A stretch of 30,000 bases of DNA. It comes from Chromera velia (lineage: Eukaryota; Sar; Chromeraceae). Positions 21,160 to 29,510 of the stretch are shown in pieces. Within the stretch, counting starts at the first letter, position 1. Each line of letters opens with the position of its first letter. The notes below the pieces were generated by a model. It saw only the letters and a program-made list of their open reading frames with translations. It ran no database searches and was not told where the DNA came from. A program made the position numbers and the translations under genes. The stretch spans positions 1 through 30,000 of the forward strand of contig JAHBMJ010004628.1 of the NCBI GenBank assembly GCA_018398765.1. The letters are read 5' to 3'.

Positions 21160-23015
21160 TGGAGAAAAACAGAGAGAAGTGGGAGAAACGACTGAAAGAC
21201 GGGTGAAGGGGGAAGGGAGAGACAACTCTACCACGATCAAAACAACGAAAGGGCATGAAGAAGGAAGGAAGGAAGGACGGAAGGAAGGAAGAAAGGCATG
21301 GATGGAGGAAGGAAGGAAAGAAGGACGGATGGAATGAAGCCATGCCTTCAGAGAGAAAAAATTTCGGATCGCCCCCATGAGCGGAAGGAAGACGAGTCAT
21401 GGGAGAGAGGGGCAGGGAGACACCCCTGTCACACGAAAGATGCTGCCAAAGCAAGAACCCCGATACCAGGAGAAAAAGAAATTCAGATTGAAACCCGCTG
21501 ACCTCCCAGCACTCATTCAGACTCTCCCACCTGCTTTGAGGGCACACATCAAAGAAAGAAAGAAAGAAAGAAAGAAAGAAAAGAAAGATCCTGAGGTGAA
21601 AAAAAAGAACAACAACAAGAAAAGGTAACATGGATTCACGTAGCACAAAAACTTTAGAGCACGCTGTCTCTTGAAGGAAAGTCCAAAAAATAAGCCCCCC
21701 TCCGTCCATTCTCCGTTTGCTGTATTGTTCAGTCCATTCAAATATTCCGCCGTTCACTCATTCATTCATTCTTTCGTTTCTCCTTTTCCGGTCACCCACT
21801 CGACACTCACTGATTGCATCCTCCATTGAACACCTGAAGTGCCTCACGCTTCCTTCAGATTGGTCAAGCAGACCGAGTGACTGGACGTTCAGAGAGAAAA
21901 GAAAAGAGAAAAGGGATTGAAACGAGAGAACTGCAGCTGTCAAGTAGATCAGAAAGGGAAGCAACGAAGAAGGAAAGGAACCTGGAGGACGGAAAAGGCC
22001 AATAGACGGACACGATATTCGGATTGTCGGACTCAAAGTAGTCCTCCCTGATTGTCACCTCCTTCGGCCGGTGTTTGTACGCAGGCCTGCATGCATGCGC
22101 TCAGACGGGAAGGAAGGAAGGAAGGAAGGACACCGCGTGAGTGCAGTCGAGGGCTGAACAGACAAACGCCGGAGAGGACAGGAGACAAGGAGAGAGCCAT
22201 TTGAGGGATCGAGACGAGAAATTCTCAGCTCATAAGAGTTGCCACAGAAGAGGTGTCATCCTCGGTGGAAGAAAAAAGGAAGAGGACTTTTGTGAGGATT
22301 GAACGAAACCAACCACGATAGTACCGAGGAGAGCTCAAGAAAGTCGCACAGTCCGGAAAAGAAGGACAATAGAAAGGGAAAAGCAGAGGAATGTTCGAAG
22401 AGAGGAAGGAGGCTTGCAGACGAAAAAACAGAAGGGAGGGAAGACAGAGGGTATGTTGGATACATGAAGAGACGGCGAAAGAAAGAACAAGCGTACGTAC
22501 ATAAATTGGGGGGCCCTGCCCGTAGATCGCGCTTTGTTGCCAACTCCCCAATGGAACACGTGCTGTCTCTCCTTCCGAGTACGCACGTACGGCTTCACAT
22601 CTTCTTCTGCAGCCTCTGTCTCCTCAGGAGGAAAAAGAGTTCCCGGCTCAATCGGCCGGAGGGCAGGACGACCTCGCACCTCCCCCCTCTGTCTGTCTAT
22701 TGCCGCTTGAATTTCACTGACACCTCGTTGAAACTTCGAGGGGATCCGAGCTTTCTCAGCACTCTCGTCTATCGGATCCTCAGGTGCACTGGCTGGTCTT
22801 TTGACGTCTTTTCGAAGACGAGCTGTGGCTTTGCTCTGATCCTTGAACTTCTTCAAGTCTCTGAACACCGTCTCGTTCGGGACCCACAGCCGCATCCTTC
22901 GCCCGTAAGCACGAGTCTGGCAAAATAGCGCTCCGGGAAAGCAGCCACTTCCTTTCAGTCGAGAAAAGCCCGGAGTCCGATGACGAAGCGCTGCTTGCAA
23001 GCATAGACGTTCCAT
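18494..23015 (-). CDS. Double AP2-domain protein, 8 exons, 397 aa, possible mitochondrial targeting
   Basis: Read on the minus strand, exons are 23015-22501, 22086-22012, 21530-21503, 20627-20520, 19897-19849, 19783-19685, 19058-18978 and 18732-18494. All introns are GT-AG, every phase chains, and the total is 398 codons with TAA at 18496-18494. AP2 domain 1 (about residues 190-237) is assembled from exons 2-4: WESLNECWE joined to [18 protein letters not shown] and then [16 protein letters not shown]2 domain 2 (about 290-335) comes from exons 6-8: [17 protein letters not shown], then [20 protein letters not shown]. From the first Trp the two domains align without gaps (W-x6-C/W, F-[AS]-x3-HG-[IF]-E-x-A). 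The first 45 residues (start [16 protein letters not shown]) are Arg-rich with almost no acidic residues, like a mitochondrial presequence. AP2 domains are DNA-binding in ApiAP2 factors; an organellar RNA/ribosome role is an alternative. The in-frame TGA at 20516-20514 is bypassed by donor GTCTGA at 20519. Confidence 0.78.
19066..19370. repeat. (CA)n / (GA)n microsatellite complex in AP2-gene intron 6
   Basis: On the + strand these are CA, TACA and GCAC units with two GA blocks (about 19289-19313 and 19348-19370). On the coding (minus) strand the order is (TC)n(TG)n followed by GTGTGTGTGTGCAG, the acceptor of exon 7 at 19058. Confidence 0.92.
20279..20308. repeat. (TTCC)n tetranucleotide repeat
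   Basis: About seven TTCC units lie inside AP2-gene intron 4. On the coding strand they read GGAA. Confidence 0.9.
20934..21155. repeat. (CAGA)n, (CA)n and (GA)n compound microsatellite
   Basis: Two CAGA blocks (about 20934-20970 and 21011-21096, the second mixed with GAAA and GATA units) are followed by (CA)n at about 21097-21125 and (GA)n to about 21153. All lie in AP2-gene intron 3 and are pyrimidine-rich on the coding strand. They create long artificial open frames in the reverse direction. Confidence 0.92.
21258..21325. repeat. (GGAA)n-type repeat
   Basis: GGAA/GGAC/GGAT units are repeated with small changes in AP2-gene intron 3. Confidence 0.85.
21503..21530 (-). other. 28-nt micro-exon completing AP2 domain 1
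   Basis: It lies between acceptor CAAAGCAG and donor GTCAGC. It supplies one base of a split Val codon and then WESLNECWE, the first strand and turn of AP2 domain 1. Without it, exons 2 and 4 cannot be joined in frame, and the domain lacks its first conserved Trp. Confidence 0.7.
21550..21590. repeat. (AAAG)n repeat next to the AP2 micro-exon
   Basis: AAAG units on + are CTTT units on the coding strand. They lie just upstream of the micro-exon acceptor at 21531 and extend its pyrimidine tract. Confidence 0.88.
22501..23015 (-). other. Exon 1 of the double-AP2 gene, N-terminal basic region
   Basis: The start is ATG at 23015-23013, the first Met of the open frame. The exon encodes 171 residues: an Arg-rich amphipathic N-terminus, the segment [20 protein letters not shown], and a charged Pro/Glu-rich linker. 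It ends in GRAPQF plus two bases of a split Met codon before donor GTACGT at 22500. A downstream Met (RMRLWVPN) would remove the candidate presequence. Confidence 0.7.
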
Positions 23016-23949
23016 GGCAGGGTATCCTTCCAGCTAGGGAGACGGCAGCTGCATGCACGGAGACGGGGTACAAGGATTCAGCGAGATTGCCATTGAACGG
23101 GGCAGATCAGGCAGCCAGTGGACGTGATTGTGTGGCAGTGGATGATGACATCGAACCATTCGTGGTTTGAATATACATACATTGAAGGGGTGTACAGTGA
23201 CATTGCATGGGTGTCGACAAGTATATAAGATGCGTGTGACGCCTGACTGTATATGCGCACTGATCGATCGAGCTGAGCAACCCCCCTCACGAGAGTTTCT
23301 TTGCTGCACAGCACACCCGTAGAAGACACAGAAAAACCTATGTGGACAAAGGGCGCAAGCACGAGAGCCTCATGTCTCCACTTCTTCGAAAAAAAAGGCT
23401 ATCTGACCATTTTCTGGAAGGGAGCAAGCGACAAGCAAAACGTAGGGTATCCCTCGGGAACAGGAGACGGGAGACGCTTTGCTCTCTGTGGGGCCACTCG
23501 ATCCTGCAATTCCTTCCTTGCGTGCTTCGATTCACTGATGTTTCCGCGGAGTTTCCAACTCCGTGCTCCAAGTGAATACAGATGTGACGCAAACAGACGC
23601 GACTCCGTACGTGTCCTGCAGTGCCTTGAATCCTCTCCTTCTCGATCTCAGATGTCTCAGATGGAAGGTTTGTAGTCGTTCGGCGCGCTCGCTTTGCGCG
23701 CGCTCGATCCTGCAATAGCCTGCATGCATGCATGCATGGCGCGCGCGAGCATCGATCGCGCGAGCCATGCGCGAGCCATGCAAGCAACACATCGATCCGA
23801 ACAACACATGCATGCGCCCGTTGCAAGGAGACGCGGCAACGGAATCTCTCAGACCGTAACACAGATTGGCCGGTGGCTTTATTGAAAGAGAATTTTCAGG
23901 GTTTGAAAGGAGAAGGGCTTTTTAACCTGAACGAGCCTCTAAAAGGAAT
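23016..23949. other. Divergent intergenic spacer, no gene supported
   Basis: This is the sequence between the minus-strand AP2 gene start and the first recognisable piece of the + strand C2/kinase locus. It includes a CG/palindrome-rich block (23683-23785). Short frames occur on both strands but show no family similarity or splice-consistent structure that I can support. Promoters of both flanking genes would be expected here; I see no clear TATA-like or initiator element. Confidence 0.5.
23683..23785. repeat. CG-rich palindromic block with (TGCA)n
   Basis: It contains GCGCGC runs, a TGCATGCATGCATGCATGG run at about 23721-23740, ATCGATCG at 23752-23759, and repeated GCGAGCCATGC at 23760-23780. 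It is locally self-complementary. Confidence 0.7.
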
Positions 23950-24059
23950 TTCGATGTGCTTGCCTGCCTGGTTTTGTGTCTCGACTTTGATCCCTCCTCT
24001 GCTAAGAACGTGCTCCTGCAAGAAACCATGTCACCGACGCGGCGCGGCGCCAAGACGCA

Positions 24060-24175
24060 GATAAGGACAGCACTCTGAAGTACGAGTGGAAAGAGACGTT
24101 CACTGTCTCCGACCGCTCTCGTCCTCGAGACTCTCAGACTGTCCGTGCTCGAGAAAGGAGTAGATCCCGTGACAG
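24060..24175 (+). other. C2-like domain fragment, two frames
   Basis: After a possible acceptor at 24060 (ACGCAG), the frame gives KDSTLKYEWKETFTV, like the C2 motif in which a Trp-x-Glu-x-Phe strand follows a Thr/Lys-rich strand. A +1 change then gives ALVLETLRLSVLEKGVDPV, like the next C2 strands. Just upstream, a third frame reads DFDPSSAKNVLLQE. The similarity is suggestive only. Confidence 0.3.
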
Positions 24176-24548
24176 GTGGAGCGCTTGGGCCCCGGAGACG
24201 GTCCCTCCGGCCTCCCCCTTGCGATCAAGAGGATCGACCTGCTTGGGAGTCGACGGGGAGCTCCTCGAGAACTGGGTGAAGGTGGACCAGTTTCTGCGGG
24301 AAGTGAGAGCGATGGAGGCCTTGAACGACCCGAACGTCTTGTCCTCTCTCCAGTCAGGCATTGCGGAGTTCTACCTCCACATCGTGATGCCCCGGATGAA
24401 GCAGGACCTGGATACTCGCCGGCGCGCGATTCCCGTCCGCCCGCCCGACGTTTGGAGTGAGTCTGAGTGTCGGCCGTATGTCCTCAGAATTTCTCGTGGA
24501 GTGGAGCGGATCCACAGAGCGGGCATCATGCAGAGGGACCTCAAAGTG
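24176..24548 (+). CDS. Protein kinase-like exon: N-lobe to catalytic loop
   Basis: The first part reads GLPLAIKRIDLLG, with the lysine typical of subdomain II. After a one-base frame change at about 24235-24245 the other frame reads GELLENWVKVDQFLREVRAM (helix C, Glu present) and continues through IVMPRMKQDLDTRRRA (hinge and helix D) and RPYVLRISRGVERIHRAGIM to QRDLKV. The exon ends at donor GTCAGTCAG at 24549 in phase 0. A glycine-rich loop is not clear. The catalytic-loop His is Gln. Confidence 0.6.
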
Positions 24549-24816
24549 GTCAGTCAGCCTCAGTGGGGGAGAGAAAGGGGGGGACCAAGAATGCAGTTTG
24601 ACATGCTCCTTTCTGCCCAGCCGCCGGCATCGAGTTTCTAGTCGCTTGCCTGGCACATTCCAACATCAGAGGCAACAGTTCACAGAGGCGCAAGGCGGCT
24701 CAAGAAATTTACCAAGGGTGCAAGGAGCTTGTGACATGTCCGCTCGGGCACCGAGACTTTCAGGTGCTGCGACGGTAATCTTGAGATCATGGATAAAGGA
24801 CATCGCGTGTCTGCAG

Positions 24817-25041
24817 ATCCCAACTGTGCGGTCGAAGTGACCAAGGTGTCGTGCGACAGCAAGAACAAGGATAGAAGACATCCAGATGAGTTTCTTGTGC
24901 TCCCAGCGGAGTTCGAAAAAGGGGTGCTCGGTGCAGACAGCAACGTAGTGGTTCTCTGTGGCGGCGAAGAACCAGCTGCCGCAGAGCTCCACTGGGTCCT
25001 CTGGTCTCTCGACAAGCTGACGAGGACCACAGCCGGCAAAG
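24817..25041 (+). CDS. Exon-like block 1 inside the kinase interval, function unknown
   Basis: It is bounded by GTCTGCAG and donor GTGAGC, with an open frame throughout: CAVEVTKVSCDSKNKDRRHP, then VVVLCGGEEPAAAELHWVLW. I do not recognise a domain. It lies between the kinase catalytic-loop exon and the activation-segment exon, where extra sequence is unexpected. It may therefore be an exon of another gene or an alternative transcript. Confidence 0.35.
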
Positions 25042-25696
25042 GTGAGCAGTGGGGATGTATGAGATTGAACCTGAAAAGAGGGAGAACTCCGGCTCGAAAG
25101 TGGAGCAGGTAAGAGAGGGCATGATTTAGCAGCTCATGGATGAATCTTTTCTGGAGTATTTCCGATTTCAGAGATCATGCATGAGCGAGCGGCACACACC
25201 AGAAGGCAAGCACGCTGTTCTGACGACTGCATGGAAATGGACGCGTGCATCTGCCTGCAGCATGACGACCCGGACTTACCTGCATACCTGAGGTGCGAAT
25301 CCCTCGACGTCTTCAGAATCGAAGAAAACAATTCTCATTTTGGCTCCTTGGTTGGTTTGTAGATGCGTGAGACTGTCTCAACGACTCCAAATGTCATACC
25401 AAAAGTTTGTTGAGCTCAGGCTGTAAGTTCTGTCGCAGTATTCAAGTGAGTTCCCCCCTTTTTAGTTCAAATTGCGACAAATCTGTGCGCGCAGCTCCAC
25501 CCTTTCTCTTAATAGTAATTTACCTGCCTTGTCTCTGCTTGAACCCTGCTTGTTTTTCTCCTTGTCTCTGCTTGAACCCTGCTTGTTTTTCTCCTTGTCT
25601 CTGCTTGAACCCTGCTTGTTTTTCTCCTTGTCTCTGCTTGAACCCTGCTTGTTTTTCAATCGATCGATCATAGCTTGCTCTGATTCCTCTATGCAG
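25042..25696. other. Intron-like interval, no further exon supported apart from the 33-bp repeat
   Basis: It contains scattered possible splice sites (for example an acceptor CAG at about 25171) and a 33-bp tandem repeat near its 3' end. I see no stretch with a convincing protein family signal. Confidence 0.4.
25531..25660. repeat. 33-bp tandem repeat, about 4 copies
   Basis: Units start at 25531, 25564, 25597 and 25630 and contain GTCTCTGCTTGAACCCTGC followed by TTGTTTTTCTCC. Copies are nearly identical. The period keeps frames open on both strands (11-residue units LSLLEPCLFFS on +, KNKQGSSRDKE on -). It lies just upstream of the acceptor at 25696 and is pyrimidine-rich on the + strand, which fits an intronic position. 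Confidence 0.93.
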
Positions 25697-25915
25697 CAGG
25701 AGAGATCTTCATGGAACCCATGTGCGGTCGGCAAAATCAGCATCGGCAATTGTGAACGAAACGACCCGATCGAGTTCACAGCCAATGTGGAACACCATGC
25801 AAAGTTACTGGGTGAGCTCAGGAAGTCCACTGTGGGCACTCCAGGTTGGAAGCTTTCAGTCGTCTCGAGGAAAGAAGAGGACACTGTTTGGCAGGAGGGC
25901 AATTTGGACGCGGAG
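25697..25915 (+). CDS. Exon-like block 2, weak C2-like similarity
   Basis: Acceptor ATGCAG and donor GTCAGT bound 73 codons in phase 0. It reads VGKISIGNCERNDPIEFTAN, VEHHAKLLGELRKSTVG and GWKLSVVSRKEEDTVWQEG. The order of a beta strand, H-x-L-L-G-E and a later W-x-L resembles the end of a C2 domain (copine-like). Similarity is weak and I would not name it. Confidence 0.4.
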
Positions 25916-26312
25916 GTCAGTATGATTGAGATAGGTCTTCACAATATGAAAAGAATTCTGAAGCAAGCTTTGATCTGTGGTAGAAATCTTTTCACATGCC
26001 CCCCGTAAAGTCTTTTGTGATGCGTATCTGTCTGGCACTTGAACAAATGCCATGGCCCTGAAATCTCTTCGCACTACGCTTCTCGGACATCAAAGTGCGT
26101 GCGTACCTTGGAGATGCAAGGTCGCAGCTGCATGCAAAAATTCAATCAGGTGGATGGGTGCTTATCAGCAAACTGGCAGTATCCTTGAATATTTTGTGTG
26201 TTTGTTTTCGATCTTCAAGCTGTCATCTGAATCAGTAGAGAGACTGTGGGCTACTTTCAATTTGACGCAAGTTCGGAGTTCGTGCGTGAATTGCAAGGTG
26301 TCTTCTCTGCAG

Positions 26313-26526
26313 GTCTCAGAAGACGACAGTCGGCGCACTATGCGGGCAGTCGTCAGGTCAGGCAAACTCTGGATGGACACGGAGGCCACTCTGAGAAGGC
26401 CATCAAGGAGGCAGCCCGAATCGTGGCTGCGGATCCCACGAGGCAGATTCGGGGAGATCCAGCCACGATGGGGTACAGGAGGGCTGCCGTGCACTCTATC
26501 TGGCCTTCCTCGCGGTGTGTCTGCAG
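26313..26526 (+). CDS. Exon-like block 3 with an internal frame change
   Basis: It is bounded by TCTCTGCAG and a CAG before GTAAAA. The first half in one frame reads SRRTMRAVVRSGKLWMDTEA. The second half makes better sense in another frame: KAIKEAARIVAADPTRQIRG, then GYRRAAVHSIWPSS. That is the same kind of one-base break seen in the kinase pieces. No family is recognised. Confidence 0.3.
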
Positions 26527-28194
26527 GTAAAAAAGCTTGTGCATGTGCAGAACCCTGAAGTGAGATGATTCTGAGTCACTGAACGGACAATGCCTCGATA
26601 TACACACAAAAATGCCTTGAGAACACATTCATCTGTCTCTCGTTCTACTTTTGCATTATCACTGGCACAATCAAGAGATTCTCTCTGTGTTGCAAAACCA
26701 TTTCTCCCTCAATTCTCCATGAGCGTCCCGGCTGCGTGCGGTTTCATTTCCAGCATGTTCCAACATACGCGAAACTTCTGCTTCCCTTATCATTCACAGT
26801 TTCCGACTGCCTGTATGCCTCAACGTGTCTGTCTGTCCTTCTCATCAATCTTTCAGCCTTCCTTCCTTGTCCCGGCTGAGTTCTTCGAGAGCACCCTGAA
26901 GAGCTCCGGTCAGTCCTTACCTCTCGCAGGACGTCATTCGTGGGGGTGGGGGTGGGGGCGGTGGAGATGGAATGGCCCTGCAATGTATAAATACACAGTA
27001 ACTGTCGAAGGTCATCGTTTGTTCGTTCGCCTTGAACCTTCCAGGGCTTAGAAGGGGAAGAAGTCTCAGATTGAACTTTGTTTAATTCTCACCAAGGATC
27101 CATTCTCAAACTGCATGAGTTGATTTCGAATTCCGGCAGAAGGGCGATGGTCAACGAGCCTATAACGCTAGCTTCCGTGTTTCCTGTCATTGGACTCATT
27201 GAGCCTCTCGTTCTCATATCCGCAATTTCTTTCGTCATGCAGACGCCCCGAGGACCCCCGAGCAGGGAACTGAAGGACCCGTCAGTCCCATTCTGTGAAT
27301 GTTTACACACGTCGACGTCTAAGCTTTCTCTCCTTTCATCCGTCTTTCAATTAGGTGTCAGTCAATCCCTTCCAGGCACTCAAGCAAGCCTTCTCTCCGT
27401 CAGTGCCTTTCGCTTCTTTTGAGTATGCCTCCCTCGAAGGGTTAATTTGTCTCTCCTGCATGTCCTTCTTCTTTCAGCCTTCATGCCTGCTTTTTGTCTG
27501 CACGAATGCGATCATGAGACAGCATGTGCGCACCGATCTATTGATACATGATTCCAATTTCCCCTGTTCGCATGACTGTCTCGATCATTCCTACCTCTGC
27601 TCTCGCTTTCACTCTTCCGCTCAGGTGGGGGAGCTCGAGGACCAAGAGGAGCAGGTCTGTCTCTCTCATCCTATTGCATGAGCGTCTTTTTGTGGCTGCC
27701 TACTTTTGTGAGCGCACGTGTGCCTGCTCGTGTTTGCGTTGCCGACGGTCTAATCTCTCTGTTTTTCTTTGTGACTTCCTGCGTGCCAGCTTGGCTGCCG
27801 CTATGCCCAGACTGTCTCTGGGTATGCTTGTTGAACGATTGAGAGGAAGAAAGTAAGTAATGCAAAAAAGAGGTGATGGAGTTTGTTTTCCATGTCGATT
27901 TGTCTCCTACTTTAATTAATTGTTGTTTGCCTTTCAGTTTGTCCGCCTACCTTCCCACATACCTAGTCACCTGTATGTCAGTTGAATTTGAAAATTATTT
28001 TTGAGAATGTCCATCTGGCAAATTTGCCCTCATCTGAAGCCAGTCGTGTCTCTGTCTCTTTTGTCATTTTCTCCGTCTGTCAGTGAGGGCTCTTTGCTTA
28101 ATTCTGTCCATATCATGAGTTCTGTCTGCATGTCTTGCTCTCTGTCATGCATTCGCTGAATGATACCGGTACATGTACCACTGAGTGTTTGCAG
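26527..28194 (+). other. Interval with short exon-like islands
   Basis: Short islands have a CAG/TAG on the left and GT on the right, mostly GTCAGT: 26857-26908 (FLVPAEFFESTLKSS), 27243-27280 (PRGPPSRELKDP), 27355-27398 (NPFQALKQAFS), 27625-27654 (VGELEDQEEQ, donor GTCTGT) and 27790-27821 (donor GTATGC). The lengths (30-52 nt) match the micro-exons of the intact genes, but phase cannot be verified and no domain is recognisable. The rest looks intronic. Confidence 0.3.
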
Positions 28195-28281
28195 AAAATT
28201 ATTCTCATCGGCTATGATGAGAAGGTAAAGGTTGCAGACATGGGGCTTGTCCAGTGTGTCGACAATCTGAAGGCCATGGGC
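28195..28281 (+). CDS. Kinase-like exon: activation segment start
   Basis: It follows acceptor GTTTGCAG and reads KIILIGYDEKVKVADMGLVQ, then CVDNLKAMG. It joins in phase 0 to the exon ending QRDLKV. In canonical kinases this junction reads RDLKxxN; here the Asn position is Ile, and the DFG motif is DMG. A donor GTGTAA at 28282 keeps phase 0 for the following TAAPEV exon; the stronger-looking GTAAGA two bases later would break it. Confidence 0.6.
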
Positions 28282-28728
28282 GTGTAAGAAGGAGCGGTAG
28301 GAACAGCTTCGGTCAGTCACCGTTTGTTACAGATCTTCCTTTTTGTTCTCTGGTGTCTCTTTTCTCTGTGCTGATTTCATTCAATCAAACGTCGCATCTC
28401 AGTAGCATTATCGCAAGACTTTCGTCACAAGACTTTCATTTCAGTAGACATCTTTGTCGCAGTTGCTGCACGCCTGTACACCACTTTTCACGAGCCTCCT
28501 AACAGCCTGGTTTTCTACTTGCTGACGGTGCGAGATCAATCAATTCTGCTAGATTGTTTCACAACATTCTGCGGTTTGTTTGTCTTTGTCAATCCTGCTA
28601 CAACAAAGTCGATTGAAAAATCTTTAATGCTTCTTTACCTGGCCTTCGGTTGAAGATCCTGAACGCATGATTGTCATGTTCAATCCGCTACATGACATCT
28701 CTCTGGTTTCTCTGGTCTCTCTTTGCAG

Positions 28729-28969
28729 ACTGCGGCTCCTGAAGTGCGGGACGGCAAGTACAAGACCTCGGCCGACATGTGGTCGTTGGGGTGCATGGTC
28801 TACAAGCTCTTCTTCGGGGTTGAGGTCTTCACGAGCTCTCCAAGCACGAGGGAGCTCCAGAAGGGAAAGTGGACGGTACAGAAGCATGCACCTTTCTGAG
28901 AGGAACTTCGGGCACGCTTGGGAGAGCCTGTCGGAGGATGCGAAGCTGATCTTGAACTTGCTGCTGCAG
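28729..28969 (+). CDS. Kinase-like exon: APE motif to subdomain XI, with a frame change
   Basis: Acceptor CTTTGCAG leads to TAAPEVRDGKYKTSADMWSL and GCMVYKLFFGVEVFTSSPS, ending in KGKWTVQKHAPF and a TGA at 28897. The adjacent frame, shifted by one, continues with ERNFGHAWESLSEDAKLILN and LLLQ to donor GTTGGT at 28970. Both halves are standard kinase C-lobe. They are joined either by an indel at about 28890 or by removal of a 25-nt GT-AG segment (28876-28900). Confidence 0.6.
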
Positions 28970-29251
28970 GTTGGTGTAAGATCGTGATTTTCAAGAATCG
29001 AAATTCATTTCTCTTCTTCTCATTTCCGTTCTTCTCCTTCTGACCAGACGGAAAGAAGACTGCGCCAAATGTTCGCCCCACATTCTCTCTATTCACGACG
29101 TACGGAAGCGAGTCTGCACCCAAGGCTGCCATGGACTCGTTCATGGTCAATCACTTCTGTATACGTAACTATATATGTTCGACGTGCACGTGTATATTGA
29201 CTCCCACATGCATGCAACCCGGTCTTTTTTTCTCTTTTCAATACTTTACAG
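28970..29251. other. Intron-like sequence with one possible short exon
   Basis: A possible acceptor (TGACCAG) at 29047 opens a frame starting TERRLRQMF, in phase with the preceding kinase exon, but the continuation does not resemble a kinase end. The remainder, including an AT-rich stretch near 29155-29245, shows nothing that I can support. Confidence 0.35.
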
Positions 29252-29502
29252 GTGCCCACGATGCCGACCCACATGGACCTCCCCCCGTCCCCAACGCCCA
29301 CCCCCTCCCGCCCGCGCCGGGCCTTCCCGTCATTCCGGCCCCCACCGCCAACGCGCCCACTGACGAGCACATGGACATCGTTCCCCCAACTCTACACGTG
29401 CCCGATTGGGAGGTGCCCGTCCAGCCAGATGTACAACCTAGCGATCCACGGGAAGTCATGCATCCTCTCGTTCCTTCTTCTGAGGAGACGGCACGGGTCT
29501 GA
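29252..29502 (+). CDS. Pro-rich exon-like block, function unknown
   Basis: After acceptor TTTACAG the frame reads GAHDADPHGPPPVPNAHPLP and continues Pro/Asp/Glu-rich (HMDIVPPTLHVPDWEVPVQ) to SSEETARV and a TGA at 29500-29502. It looks like a disordered linker. The next coding-like block is in another frame, so this stop may be due to an indel. Confidence 0.4.
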
Positions 29503-29510
29503 CTCTCTCG

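Larger units (their letters stand above)
23950..28969 (+). pseudogene. C2 / protein kinase-like locus, frameshifted, probably decaying
   Basis: Kinase landmarks appear in order: LAIKRIDL (VAIK lysine), FLREVRAMEALND (helix C), HRAGIMQRDLKV (catalytic loop), KVKVADMGL (DFG position), TAAPEVRDGKYKTSADMWSL (APE and subdomain IX), and HAWESLSEDAKLILNLLLQ (subdomain XI). Upstream, STLKYEWKETFTV and ALVLETLRLSVLEKG resemble C2 strands. These pieces lie in different frames: there are frame changes near 24066, 24105-24120, about 24235-24245 and 28890 that no GT-AG intron of ordinary length explains. Catalytic-loop His is Gln (QRD), the Asn after RDLK is Ile, and DFG is DMG. The nearby CFAP57 and AP2 genes have no such breaks, so poor base calling across the window is less likely than decay. 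A live pseudokinase with wrong local sequence remains possible. Confidence 0.55.

Noticed and set aside
20648-21757. A 369-codon minus-strand open frame
   Set aside because: It is mostly translated microsatellite (runs of Leu/Ser/Val/Cys/Phe from CAGA, CA, GA and GGAA repeats) and lies in AP2-gene introns 2-3; only the 28-nt micro-exon within it is supported.
25462-25902. Minus-strand frame with an 11-residue KNKQGSSRDKE repeat
   Set aside because: It arises from the 33-bp repeat; the opposite strand carries a splice-bounded block with a better coding signal at 25697-25915.
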